This document shows, one piece after another, positions 1-7,712 of a DNA stretch of 33,865 bases (positions within the stretch are counted from its first letter, which is position 1; the number at the start of each line of letters is the position of its first letter). This DNA comes from Enhygromyxa salina. GTDB taxonomy: Bacteria > Myxococcota_A > Polyangia > Nannocystales > Nannocystaceae. Below the pieces are notes generated by a model. It saw only the letters and a list, made by a program, of their open reading frames with translations, was not told where the DNA came from and searched no databases. Made by a program: the position numbers and the translations under genes. The DNA lies in NCBI RefSeq assembly GCF_002994615.1, contig NZ_PVNK01000283.1:1-33865 (forward strand). The letters are read 5' to 3'.

Positions 1-5
1 GTGTC

Positions 6-121
6 GCCTCGCGCCGGAATTTTTGCCGAGGGCGCGAAGCCAAAACGCCGCTGTACCGGGCGTACTGCAAGTTTTGGCGACAAAGCCCTCGGCGAAAAGG
101 CCAAGCGAGGTGGCGCGAGGC
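6..121. repeat. Nested inverted repeat, about 116 nt
   Basis: Three sets of arms nest inside one another. The outer arms are 6-15 (GCCTCGCGCC) with 112-121. The middle arms are 20-33 with 85-98 (GCCGAGGGC core, plus a T-run facing an A-run and one G-T pair). The inner arms are 39-46 (GCCAAAAC) with 71-78. Internal loops separate them, so the whole element could fold into one long imperfect hairpin on either strand. No convincing gene covers it. It lies downstream of the minus-strand lipoprotein gene ending at 144. It may be a terminator, a structured RNA or a small inverted-repeat element; the sequence alone does not decide. Confidence 0.55.
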
Positions 122-124
122 ATT

Positions 125-151
125 GCAGCCCGGGCTGCTAGGGCTAGCCCT
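125..151 (-). terminator. Paired palindromes at the end of the FG-GAP lipoprotein gene
   Basis: Positions 125-138 (GCAGCCCGGGCTGC) form a perfect 14-bp palindrome, and 140-151 (AGGGCTAGCCCT) a perfect 12-bp palindrome that contains the stop codon of the minus-strand gene. The same 17-bp string as 125-141 recurs at 16347-16363, also just beyond gene ends. No T-run follows, so a transcription-terminator role is inferred from position. Confidence 0.4.
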
Positions 152-1859
152 GCGGCTCGGGCAGGCAGACCGCGCCACCTTCGATCTGCGCCTGGGTCCG
201 GAAGGTGTTGAGATCCTGCCAGTTCGGCGGCTCGAACTGTGGGATCACCCCATCCTCGCGCACGTTGGTCACGTGGTAGGTGTGCTGATTCCAGATCCGC
301 CGGCCCTGAATCCACCGGTCCTCCGCGTCCCGGATCGCGGTGATCGTGTACGGCAGCTGCCCACCAAACAAGGTGTTGGACACAACCAGGATCTCCGCTG
401 ACCCGTCGTTGTCGATATCCGCGACGACCGGATACTCGAGCACGGTGCCGCTGTTGCGCACGGCGTTGAGCAGCTCAAAGCCCGTGTCGTCGAACACGTG
501 CAAGAAGTCCTCGCCCGCGTAGACGGTCTGGGCCTGGCCCGCGCCGAGGAAGTCGAACGCGGTCCCGCCGGCCTGGCCGCTGGGGTCGGCGATGTTGGCC
601 GACCACAGCTCGCTCTGATCGAACTCCCACACCCCGTAGTGCTGGGGCGCGCTGGCGCCGAACTCGGGCGCGCCGTCGCCGTCGAGGTCGTGGATGTTCG
701 ACGGGCGGTTCCAGTCGATGCCCTCGCCGGTCGGGTTGAAGCTCGACCAGATGATCGCGCCGTCGGCCTCGAGCAGCCACAGGCCGTCGTTGACCGAGAC
801 CAGGACCTCGGGCTCGCCGTCGTCGTCGACGTCGGCGACCTGGGGGTGGGAGGCGATCCCGCCCTGGTTTTGGATCCCGGGCACGACCCAGAACTCGCTG
901 CCGTCGGCGCGGTAGGCCGCGCCGCCGGTCAGGATCTCGAGCTGGCCGTCGCCGTCGAGGTCGGCGGCCGTCGAGGCGCTGTAGATGCGGTCGGGCCTGC
1001 TCCACAGCTCGACGCCGTTGTGGTCGTAGAGCTTGGCCCCGGCGATGATCTCGACGTCGCCGTCGGCGTCGACGTCGGCGAGGGCGATCGCGCTCGACTG
1101 GGCCGAGGCCCAGTTGGTGTTGCTCGTCCACTTGACGCTGCCGTCGTGCTCGAAGGCGATCAGCGGCGCGCTGCCGTTGGGTCCGACGGCGACGATCTCG
1201 GGCAGGCCGTCGTTGTCGATGTCGCCGGCCGCGGGCGTGGCCGCGTACTGAACGAGCTCGGCGAATTCGAACTCGAACTCGCCGGTCTCGCCGTTGAGCA
1301 CGACGATCTTGCTTGGCGGCGTGTCGCCGGCTTGGGGCCCCGCGACGACGAGCACGTCGGGGATGTCGCACAGGTCGATCTCGCCGTTGTCGTCGTCGTC
1401 GGTCAGGTTGAGGACCAGCGGCGTGGCGATGGCCTGGTCGAAGCCGGGCGGGCCGGTGTAGCTCCACTGGGTGTCGGGCTCGAAGCTGTCGGGCGGGGCG
1501 CTCTCGCGGCAGAGCCCGACGGCGTTCATGTCGTCGACGACCTTGCAGCTGGGCGGCTGGGGCCGATCGTCGGTGTCCGGCAGCGCGGCCATGTCGAACT
1601 TGGTCCCGCCCGAGTCGCCGTCACCGTCACCGTCGCCGTCACCCGGGTCGCCGTCACCGTCGCCGGGGTCGCCATCGCCGTCTCCGTCAGCGCTGCTCAT
1701 GCCGTCACCGGTCTCGACCTCGCCCTGATCGTCCGGACCGGTGCCAGCGTCGAGGCTCGTCAGCGCCGTGCCAGCATCGCCGCCGCTGTCGTCGGCGCAG
1801 GCCAGCGCGAGGAGCAGGGTCAGGGACGCGAGCGTGGTTCGGGCTCGCAGATCACTCAT
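144..1859 (-). CDS. FG-GAP/VCBS-repeat lipoprotein
   Basis: A 571-residue outer-surface lipoprotein. The N-terminus has a short charged region, a hydrophobic stretch and a lipobox ending LALAC, putting the lipidated cysteine at residue 21. An Asp-Gly-rich linker follows (residues 58-82). The rest carries about six FG-GAP-type motifs, Asp-rich loops such as DVDADGDVEI, DLDGDGQLEI and DIDNDGSAEI, each followed by a beta-strand pattern. This predicts a calcium-binding beta-propeller. The C-terminal part holds an aromatic segment with RRIWNQHTYHVTNV, which I associate with myxobacterial members of this group. It is last in a minus-strand series, 24 nt after the TerB-like gene. A binding or adhesion role at the cell surface is inferred from the fold; no enzymatic motif is visible. 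Confidence 0.85.
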   Translation of the reverse strand: MSDLRARTTLASLTLLLALACADDSGGDAGTALTSLDAGTGPDDQGEVETGDGMSSADGDGDGDPGDGDGDPGDGDGDGDGDSGGTKFDMAALPDTDDRPQPPSCKVVDDMNAVGLCRESAPPDSFEPDTQWSYTGPPGFDQAIATPLVLNLTDDDDNGEIDLCDIPDVLVVAGPQAGDTPPSKIVVLNGETGEFEFEFAELVQYAATPAAGDIDNDGLPEIVAVGPNGSAPLIAFEHDGSVKWTSNTNWASAQSSAIALADVDADGDVEIIAGAKLYDHNGVELWSRPDRIYSASTAADLDGDGQLEILTGGAAYRADGSEFWVVPGIQNQGGIASHPQVADVDDDGEPEVLVSVNDGLWLLEADGAIIWSSFNPTGEGIDWNRPSNIHDLDGDGAPEFGASAPQHYGVWEFDQSELWSANIADPSGQAGGTAFDFLGAGQAQTVYAGEDFLHVFDDTGFELLNAVRNSGTVLEYPVVADIDNDGSAEILVVSNTLFGGQLPYTITAIRDAEDRWIQGRRIWNQHTYHVTNVREDGVIPQFEPPNWQDLNTFRTQAQIEGGAVCLPEPQG

Positions 1860-1883
1860 GGCTGCGAGTATAGCCCACGAGGC

Positions 1884-2591
1884 CTACAGCAGGTCCGCGG
1901 CGTTCAGCAGCCCCGCGGCGCGGCCGATCGCCACGAAGCGCTCGCGGGCCGGTTCGGCTTCGACGGCGTAGCGTACCAGCTGCGAGACGAGGGTGAAGGC
2001 CTGCTGGCGCCGCGTCTTGGGCATGGCCGCGAGCGCGCGCCCGAGCGCGTCCGCGTCGGTCGGCGAGCTCGTTGCGAGCTGGCCGAGGCGCTCGCGCTCC
2101 TCGGTGGTCGTCGGCAGTCGCTCGATGAGATCGAGAAAGGGCGAGTGGTCGTCCTCGAACAGGGTCTCCCCACCACCGAGGGCCAGGGCCGCGAGCTCGG
2201 CTGTCCGGACCGAGAACTCTTGCTCGGCGCTCGTCCACGCCTCGCGCCAGAACTCGAGCTGCATCGGCTCGACGCCGAAGCGCTCGGCGATGCGCGCGAG
2301 CACGACCAGCTCCTTGGTGTTGCGCTCGCCGTCGACCATGGCCATCGCCCAGGCCTCTTCGAGCAGCGAGCGATGCTGGTCCTCGGGCGGGTCGGGCAGG
2401 GCGGCGTAGCGGGCCTCGAGCTCGGCCTTGTCGCCGATGATCCTGAGCCAGTCGGCGTAGGCATCCTCGGGGATCCGATCGTCGACCATCGCCATCAGGC
2501 GCTCGACCTCGTTGCCGTCGAGCACGTCGTCGGCGTGGGCGATCAGTCCACACGCAACCAGGAGCCACTCGGTCTCGGACGAAACGGTCAT
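1884..2591 (-). CDS. TerB-like helical protein
   Basis: A 235-residue soluble, mostly helical, acidic protein. The start is the ATG at 2591 (MTVSSETEW), 17 nt after the preceding gene; the frame stays open further upstream, but that part overlaps the neighbour and has poor composition. Residues 8-110 show two related helical segments with acidic turns (AHADDVLDGNEVERLM and AMVDGERNTKELVVLARI). This matches the TerB/DjlA-N pattern of a helix, an A-x-x-DG turn and a conserved Glu. TerB domains bind metal through acidic residues and occur in tellurite-resistance and membrane-stress proteins. The family assignment rests on this pattern only. The gene sits between the cyclotransferase-like membrane protein and the FG-GAP lipoprotein, probably in one transcript. 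Confidence 0.65.
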   Translation of the reverse strand: MTVSSETEWLLVACGLIAHADDVLDGNEVERLMAMVDDRIPEDAYADWLRIIGDKAELEARYAALPDPPEDQHRSLLEEAWAMAMVDGERNTKELVVLARIAERFGVEPMQLEFWREAWTSAEQEFSVRTAELAALALGGGETLFEDDHSPFLDLIERLPTTTEERERLGQLATSSPTDADALGRALAAMPKTRRQQAFTLVSQLVRYAVEAEPARERFVAIGRAAGLLNAADLL

Positions 2592-2608
2592 TGCGGCGGA
2601 GGGTAGCC

Positions 2609-3196
2609 TCAGCCGAGCAAGTGGACCAGCGCGAAGGCCAGGCCCGCCAGCAACAGCCCGACCAGCGCGGTGGTGCTGACCAGGCCGATCCGCGACGCGA
2701 GCGGAAACAGCCACGCCAGGGCCAGGCTCGCGCGCCCGCCCTCGGACACGGCCCGCTCGTAGCGGGCGATGAGCTCGGGCGGGAGCCCGTGGGCCCGGGC
2801 TCCGGCGGCGAGCTTGCGGGCATAGCGGGCGCTCGGGCGGCGCGGGGTCGCCGTGCGCTGGCGGGGGTCGAGGCGAAAGGCGAAGCAGGTCACGGTCGCG
2901 CCGCGCGAGTGGATCTCGGCGGCGTGGTCGGGGTCGAGCAGCTCGGCGTCGAGCTCGACGACCTCGTAGCCGCGCTCGAAGCGAACCAGCTTGGCCCAGG
3001 TCTCGTCGCTGAAGTCGATGATCACGCCGAGCGCGGTCTCGCCCGGGGCTGGTTCGAGCCCGGCGAAGGCGGGCTCGAACAGCGGCACGCCTCGGACGAC
3101 GAAGCGGACGGCGTGGTCAGCGATCCGCGCGGGCCAGGCGGCGCCGACCGACTCCGGGTGGGCCATCTGCGCGCCGTAGACGAAGACCCGGGGCAT
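2609..3196 (-). CDS. Gamma-glutamylcyclotransferase-like protein with C-terminal membrane anchor
   Basis: A 195-residue protein. It begins MPRVFVYGAQM, the YGxxM signature of the gamma-glutamylcyclotransferase/AIG2 fold, and continues with the expected strands (GVIIDFSDETWAKLVRFE, then GYEVVEL) to about residue 115. These enzymes cyclise gamma-glutamyl amines to 5-oxoproline; the Glu in FERGYE is a candidate catalytic acid, not proven. Unusually, the last 28 residues form one hydrophobic helix (IGLVSTTALVGLLLAGLAFA), predicting a tail anchor with the enzyme domain in the cytoplasm. It is first in a minus-strand series with the TerB-like gene 17 nt downstream. The substrate cannot be told from sequence. 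Confidence 0.72.
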   Translation of the reverse strand: MPRVFVYGAQMAHPESVGAAWPARIADHAVRFVVRGVPLFEPAFAGLEPAPGETALGVIIDFSDETWAKLVRFERGYEVVELDAELLDPDHAAEIHSRGATVTCFAFRLDPRQRTATPRRPSARYARKLAAGARAHGLPPELIARYERAVSEGGRASLALAWLFPLASRIGLVSTTALVGLLLAGLAFALVHLLG

Positions 3197-3471
3197 CGGC
3201 GCGAGTGTACTTCACGCAGGTCGGCGCCCGCGGCATTTCCTTCGGTGCCACTGCTCGGGGTGTCAGCGTATTTGCGAATCTGCGCGGTGCAGAGAATGCC
3301 GATAGCGAGGGCTCAGTAGCGTTTATCGTTTTGCTGCATCGAGCTCCGCCTAGTCGGCACCAAGGGCCACCTTGACGGCCAAAAGACCAAAGGCTTCGGC
3401 TGTGAACCTTGTTTGCTCTGGCCGGCAACTGGCCATAGTGGCGACGCCAAGTCGCCGGGGGATGTCGACGA
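3197..3471. promoter_or_regulatory. Divergent intergenic region with hairpins before the VWA lipoprotein gene
   Basis: This 275-nt gap separates two divergent genes and has lower GC than its neighbours, as expected for promoters. Near the plus-strand gene, TTGCTC at 3413-3418 lies 17 nt before TAGTGG at 3436-3441. These are weak -35/-10 matches, and the spacer contains the dyad TGGCC/GGCCA (3419-3423 and 3431-3435). A 6-bp hairpin, GGCGAC/GTCGCC with a 5-nt loop (3440-3456), immediately precedes the ribosome binding site GGGGGA at about 3457-3462, so folding could affect ribosome access. No gene is evident. The promoter call is tentative. Confidence 0.35.
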
Positions 3472-4530
3472 ATGCGCGCCGCTAAAAACCTGCTGATTCC
3501 GATCACCACTATTTCTGCGCTCGCGCTGCTCGCGTGCGGGTACACGGGACGGCCTGACTACGGTGGCGAGGGCACCGACTCGGGCATCGATCCGGGCCTC
3601 GACGGGGGGGCCGACGGCACGGGCGCCGGGGCCCCCGGCGGTCCCGGGAACCCGCTCAAGCTCGACGCCCCGCCCGACGAGTCCGGCATGGTCGACGCGG
3701 GGGACGTGAGCCACTGGGGCTGCGAGCAGGTCGACCTGCTGTTCGTGATCGACAACTCGGGCAGCATGGATGACAAGCAGGTCAACCTCGTCAACAGCGT
3801 CCCGAGCTTCATCAGCGAGATCCAGACCCAGCTCGCCGACGCCGACAGCTACCACGTCGGCGTGATCACCTCGGATGAGTACGAGTACAACGACGGCTGC
3901 GACGACGAGGGGGCGATGGTGATCACGACCGGGGGCAGCGACTCGAGCGACGCGGTCTGCGGCCCCTACGCCGAGGGCTACAGCTACATGACCGAGTTCG
4001 ACGACCTCGACATCGCGTTCCCGTGCGCGGCCAAGGTCGGGACCGACGGCGACGGCGACGAGCGGCCGATGCAGACCATGCAGGCCGCGCTCTCGCCCGA
4101 GATGAACGAGCCCGGCGGCTGCAACGAGGGCTTCTTGCGCGACGACGCCCTGCTCGTCATCGTGATCATCACCGACGAAGAGGACGACCACGAGGCCGAA
4201 GGTTGCTCCGAGAATTCCTACCCGGGCTCGAGCGGCGACCCCCCGGACTGGTTCGAGGAGGTCGTCGAGGCCAAGGGCGGCGTCGAGCAGAACGTCGTCG
4301 TGCTCGCGCTCGTGGGCCCGCCGGGCCCCGACCCCGCGACCTGCCCGGCGATCGACAAGTGCGACAGCGACTTCGACGGGGCCGAGGTCGCCGAGCGGAT
4401 CGTCTCGTTCACGACGATGTTCACCAACGGCTTCGTCGGGCGGGTCTGCGAGCCCTCCTACGGCGAGTTCTTCTCGGAGGCGGTCGGCGTGATCTCGACG
4501 GCCTGCGAGAATTTCGAGCCGATCGGGTGA
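3472..4530 (+). CDS. von Willebrand factor A-domain lipoprotein
   Basis: A 352-residue surface lipoprotein. The signal sequence ends in the lipobox LLAC (Cys22), followed by a Gly/Asp-rich linker to about residue 80. The VWA domain begins with VDLLFVIDNSGSM. D94, S96 and S98 form the first part of the metal-ion-dependent adhesion site (DxSxS), and T234-D235 in IITDEEDDH is a likely later part. Several cysteines (in SDAVCGPY, AFPCAA, GCNEGF, GCSEN, ATCPAIDKC) suggest disulphides outside the cytoplasm. The start ATG has GGGGGA 9-10 nt upstream. VWA domains mediate metal-dependent protein binding; the ligand is unknown. This gene and the FG-GAP lipoprotein flank a common divergent region. Confidence 0.87.
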   Translation: MRAAKNLLIPITTISALALLACGYTGRPDYGGEGTDSGIDPGLDGGADGTGAGAPGGPGNPLKLDAPPDESGMVDAGDVSHWGCEQVDLLFVIDNSGSMDDKQVNLVNSVPSFISEIQTQLADADSYHVGVITSDEYEYNDGCDDEGAMVITTGGSDSSDAVCGPYAEGYSYMTEFDDLDIAFPCAAKVGTDGDGDERPMQTMQAALSPEMNEPGGCNEGFLRDDALLVIVIITDEEDDHEAEGCSENSYPGSSGDPPDWFEEVVEAKGGVEQNVVVLALVGPPGPDPATCPAIDKCDSDFDGAEVAERIVSFTTMFTNGFVGRVCEPSYGEFFSEAVGVISTACENFEPIG

Positions 4531-4604
4531 AAGCTCATCGGACGCGTGGCGCTCGGGAGTGAGGTGAGGGAGACTGTTGGCCGCGGGGCGCGGCCCCGTC
4601 TGCC

Positions 4605-6488
4605 ATGGACGAGCTCCACCCGATTGACCTCGCCCTGCACCGGGCGAAGGTCCAGGTCCATCGCTTGCTGCGCTGGGCCGACGACCGTAGCGACCCGGTC
4701 GTGCCCGCCCGCGCGGGTCGCCTGCTCGTCGACCTGCCCCTCGCCAGCGAAGATCGGAGCCCGCTGTGGAAGGTCGATCTCGACCCGCGCGAGCTCGAGC
4801 TCGAGCTCGGCAAGGTCGAGAACCTGCGGGTCGCGGCCCGGGCCCTCGACGGGCTCGAGTTCGAGGCTCGGCAGGTGTTCTCGTTCTGGGCCCAGGTCGG
4901 GCCGCCGCTGCGCGTGCGCGGCTTCGTGGTCGGGCGTGAGCTGCGCGAGGGCTGCGTGGTCCCGGGCGTTGGTGGGGGCCTGTGCCTGCTCTCGAACGCG
5001 CTGTACGGGGCTGCTGCGCGGGCAGGCTTCGAATTGCTCGAGCGTCACCCCCACAGCCGCCGCCCGCCGGGCTCGCGCGCGGCCCTGGGCGAAGACGCGA
5101 CCGTGGCCTGGAACTACGTGGATCTGCGCTTCGCCGCCGCGCAGCCGTGGCGGCTCGAGGTCCACCTCGACGCCGAGGCGCTGATCGTCGGGATCCGAAG
5201 CGGGATCCGAAGCGAAGGTCGGCGCCGCTCGGTCGGCGTGGTCCACGAGCGCCGCAGCCCCGAGGCCCGCGCGGATGAGCGCGAGGCCAAGCTCGGCCGC
5301 GCCCGCAGGCGGTCGGGCGCGCGCTCGAGCGCGTGGTCGGGCGAGGTCGGCCCGAGCTGCATGTCGTGCGATCAGCCCTGCGAGTACGCGCGGCCACCGG
5401 GCACCTCGATCACGCGTGGGCGACGAAGCTGGCTGGTCGATGGGGTCTGGCCCGAGTACGCCGCGTACCTCAAAGCCCACGCGCGCCCCGAGGATCAGCT
5501 GTTGATGCCGATCGACGGCGAGCTGCTCCGGCGGCCCCGCTACGCCTGGCCCGGCGCTCGCGTCGGTCGTCGCAAACAATTCCCGGCGCTCACGCTGGCT
5601 CGCTCGCTGCGTTCGCGCCAACTCGCGAGCCAGGGCGCGGCCCGTCAGCGCGCCTTGCTCGAGCACGAGCGTCGCCTCGCGGCGGCCATGGCCGCCGCGC
5701 TCGAGCCCGTCGACACCGAGCTGGTCGTCGCGCAAACCCTGGTCCCGCATCTGTGGCGCGCGGGCGCGCTCGGGGGCCGGCGCGTCGAGGTGCTGATGCA
5801 GCGACTGCCGCTCAGCGAGCTGCAGGCCCAGCTCGACGAGGCCCACGCCCGCAACCCAGGCAGCCCGACGCTCGCGGACTTTCGCGCGGACCCGGTGCTC
5901 GTCGAGGCCGAGGCCGAGGCGCTCGACGCCGCCGCGCAGATCCTCTCGCCGCACGCGAGCGTGGCCGAGTGCTTCCCGGACAAGGCGCGAAAGCTCGACT
6001 GGTCCCGGCCCAAGCCCGGGCGCAAGCGCCGAGCCCCGCGCGCCCCGGGTCCGCCGCGCCTGCTGCTCCCGAGCGCCACCGTCGCGCGCAAGGGGGCGGG
6101 GGAGCTGCGCGAGGCGCTCGCGGGGGGCGAGCGCGCGCAGCTGTGGATCGCCGGCCGCGAGCTCGAGGGTCCGGGCTTTTGGTCGGCGTCGGAGGCGGCG
6201 GGGGTCCGCGTCGTCCACGGGCAAAGCCCCGAGCTGTCAGAGGTCGACGCGCTCGTGCTGCCGGCCTGGGTCGAGCACCAGCCGCGCGCGCTGCTGCGGG
6301 CGGTCGCGGCCGGCGTCCCGGTGATCGCGTCGGGGGCCTGCGGCCTCGCCGGCGTCGAGGGCGTGCGCACGGTCGCGGCCGGGGATGTCGAGGATCTGCG
6401 CGGGGCCCTCGACGAGCTGCGCTGCGCCCTCGACTCTGACAGCTCCGAGTGGCCCGGGCACCGCTTTGTGCGGGAATCTGGGTCGTGA
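4605..6488 (+). CDS. VanW-domain / glycosyltransferase fusion protein
   Basis: A 627-residue two-part protein without a signal peptide. Residues 70-210 match the VanW family: FSFW at 92-95, GGGLC at 123-127, then LSNALYGAAARAGFELLERH and a NYVDLRF strand. VanW was named from vancomycin-resistance clusters; its activity is unknown. Three cysteines follow in a CxxCxxxC pattern (252, 255, 259). Residues 310-600 look like a GT-B glycosyltransferase: the C-terminal half has LLLPSATVARKGAGELREAL and EHQPRALLRAVAAGVPVIAS. The latter is the usual EX7E region, but the second Glu is Arg, so catalytic competence is uncertain. The start is the only nearby ATG; a GAGGTGAGGGA stretch lies about 35 nt upstream. 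The gene ends 25 nt before murG, suggesting a role with lipid-linked or cell-wall sugars. Confidence 0.78.
   Translation: MDELHPIDLALHRAKVQVHRLLRWADDRSDPVVPARAGRLLVDLPLASEDRSPLWKVDLDPRELELELGKVENLRVAARALDGLEFEARQVFSFWAQVGPPLRVRGFVVGRELREGCVVPGVGGGLCLLSNALYGAAARAGFELLERHPHSRRPPGSRAALGEDATVAWNYVDLRFAAAQPWRLEVHLDAEALIVGIRSGIRSEGRRRSVGVVHERRSPEARADEREAKLGRARRRSGARSSAWSGEVGPSCMSCDQPCEYARPPGTSITRGRRSWLVDGVWPEYAAYLKAHARPEDQLLMPIDGELLRRPRYAWPGARVGRRKQFPALTLARSLRSRQLASQGAARQRALLEHERRLAAAMAAALEPVDTELVVAQTLVPHLWRAGALGGRRVEVLMQRLPLSELQAQLDEAHARNPGSPTLADFRADPVLVEAEAEALDAAAQILSPHASVAECFPDKARKLDWSRPKPGRKRRAPRAPGPPRLLLPSATVARKGAGELREALAGGERAQLWIAGRELEGPGFWSASEAAGVRVVHGQSPELSEVDALVLPAWVEHQPRALLRAVAAGVPVIASGACGLAGVEGVRTVAAGDVEDLRGALDELRCALDSDSSEWPGHRFVRESGS
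5190..5213 (+). repeat. 12-bp exact tandem duplication in the VanW fusion gene
   Basis: GGGATCCGAAGC occurs twice without a gap (5190-5201 and 5202-5213). The duplication keeps the frame and gives the protein a repeated G-I-R-S unit just after the VanW domain. It appears to be a recent slippage event. Confidence 0.85.
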
Positions 6489-6513
6489 ATGGCTCGTCCG
6501 GTATAGGATGAGC

Positions 6514-7668
6514 ATGTCGACGCTCGTGATGAGCCCCGAGCTGCGTGACTCCGCCCCAACCCGCGCCCGAGCGCTGCGCGTGATGATCGCGGGCGGCGGA
6601 ACTGGCGGACACCTGTTCCCGGGCATCGCCCTCGCCGAGCAAGTTCGGTTGAGCGGCGGCGAGGTCCGCTTCGTCGGCACCGAGCGCGGCATCGAGGCTC
6701 GGGTCGTCCCGGACCAGGGCTACGGCCTCGATCTGATCGAGGTCAGCGGGATCAAGGGCCGCGGGATCAAGGGGCTGATCAAGGGCTTGCTGCGGCTGCC
6801 GCGGGCGTGGCTTCAGAGCCGCCGGATCATCCGCGAGTTCAAGCCCGACGTGGTCGTGGGGGTCGGCGGCTACGCGAGCGGGCCGATCGTCGCGACCGCG
6901 TGGCTCATGCGTCGACCGACCGCGATCTTGGAGCAGAACTCGGTCCCGGGCGTGACCAACCGGATCCTCGGCAAGCTCGTGCGCCGGGTGTTCGCGACCT
7001 TTCCGGACTCGGCCGGCCACTTCCCGGCGCGCAAGGTCGTGGAGGCGGGCAACCCGATCCGGGCCGCGCTCACCGAGCGGCTCGAGCGAGCGCGGGAGCA
7101 GGCCAGGGAGCAGGGCACGAGCCCGCGCTTGTTCGTGTTCGGCGGCAGCCAGGGCGCGCGGGCCCTCAACTCCGCGATGGTCGACTCGGCCGCGGCGCTG
7201 TCCGAGGCGCTGCCGGGCCTCGAGATCTGGCACCAGACCGGCCAAAAAGAGATCGAGCGCGTGCGCCAGGGCTACGCGGACGCGGGCCTCCACGAGCCCC
7301 GGGTTCGGGTCGTCTCGTTCATCGAGGACATGAGCGAGCCCTACGCGTGGTGTGACCTGGTCCTGTGTCGAGCCGGCGCGACCTCGCTGGCCGAGCTCGC
7401 CGCGGTCGGCTGCCCCGCGCTGCTCGTGCCCTTTCCCCACGCGACTGACGATCATCAGACCCACAACGCCCGCTCGCTCGTCGACGTGGGCGCCGCGCTC
7501 ATGATCCCCGAGCGCGAGCTCGACGGCGCCCGCCTCGTCGCCCAGATCACGACCTTGCTCGGCGACCCGAGCGAGCTCGCGCGGATGCGCGACAGCATGT
7601 TGGCGGCGGCCAAGCCCCGCGCCGCCGCCGACATCTGCGAGGCCCTCGCGGAGCTCGCCGAGGGTTGA
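6514..7668 (+). CDS. murG: UDP-GlcNAc:undecaprenyl-PP-MurNAc-pentapeptide GlcNAc transferase
   Basis: A 384-residue MurG, which adds GlcNAc to lipid I to make lipid II on the inner face of the cytoplasmic membrane. Visible family motifs, in order: GGGTGGHLFPG (residues 27-37, with H33), VVVGVGGYASGP, EQNSVPG, VFGGSQGARALN, IWHQTG, and RAGATSLAEL with FPHATDDHQTHNA, the UDP-GlcNAc site. Length is slightly above the E. coli protein because of a 20-residue N-terminal extension. I chose ATG 6514 because AGGA (6505-6508) lies 5 nt upstream; ATG 6508 adds two residues and is also possible. No other mur, fts or mra genes adjoin it, so this murG is outside the usual dcw cluster in this window. It follows the VanW fusion by 25 nt, probably co-transcribed. 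Confidence 0.96.
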   Translation: MSTLVMSPELRDSAPTRARALRVMIAGGGTGGHLFPGIALAEQVRLSGGEVRFVGTERGIEARVVPDQGYGLDLIEVSGIKGRGIKGLIKGLLRLPRAWLQSRRIIREFKPDVVVGVGGYASGPIVATAWLMRRPTAILEQNSVPGVTNRILGKLVRRVFATFPDSAGHFPARKVVEAGNPIRAALTERLERAREQAREQGTSPRLFVFGGSQGARALNSAMVDSAAALSEALPGLEIWHQTGQKEIERVRQGYADAGLHEPRVRVVSFIEDMSEPYAWCDLVLCRAGATSLAELAAVGCPALLVPFPHATDDHQTHNARSLVDVGAALMIPERELDGARLVAQITTLLGDPSELARMRDSMLAAAKPRAAADICEALAELAEG

Positions 7669-7675
7669 GCCCGAG

Positions 7676-7712
7676 CGAGGCGCGGGCGCCTCGGCCCTGA
7701 TCCCGATCAGGG
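7676..7712. terminator. Two tandem hairpins between convergent murG and LysR genes
   Basis: The first stem is 7676-7682 with 7687-7693 (CGAGGCG/CGCCTCG, 4-nt loop). The second is 7695-7701 with 7706-7712 (CCCTGAT/ATCAGGG, 4-nt loop) and includes the LysR gene's stop codon at 7707-7709. They lie between two convergent genes only 38 nt apart, so a bidirectional terminator is likely. No T-run is present. Confidence 0.6.

Noticed and set aside
498..2606. Open frame of 702 codons on the plus strand opposite the FG-GAP and TerB-like genes
   Set aside because: It spans two recognisable minus-strand genes, its product is a low-complexity Val/Asp/Arg/Gly mix with no domain, and such frames are common opposite GC-rich genes.
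3313..5397. Open frame of 694 codons on the minus strand
   Set aside because: It lies opposite the VWA lipoprotein and the VanW fusion, both with clear motifs. Its Arg/Ala/Gly-rich product shows no family.
6385..6513. Upstream extension of murG
   Set aside because: The frame is open to 6385, but this part overlaps the end of the VanW fusion gene. MurG homology starts after 6514, which has a properly spaced AGGA.
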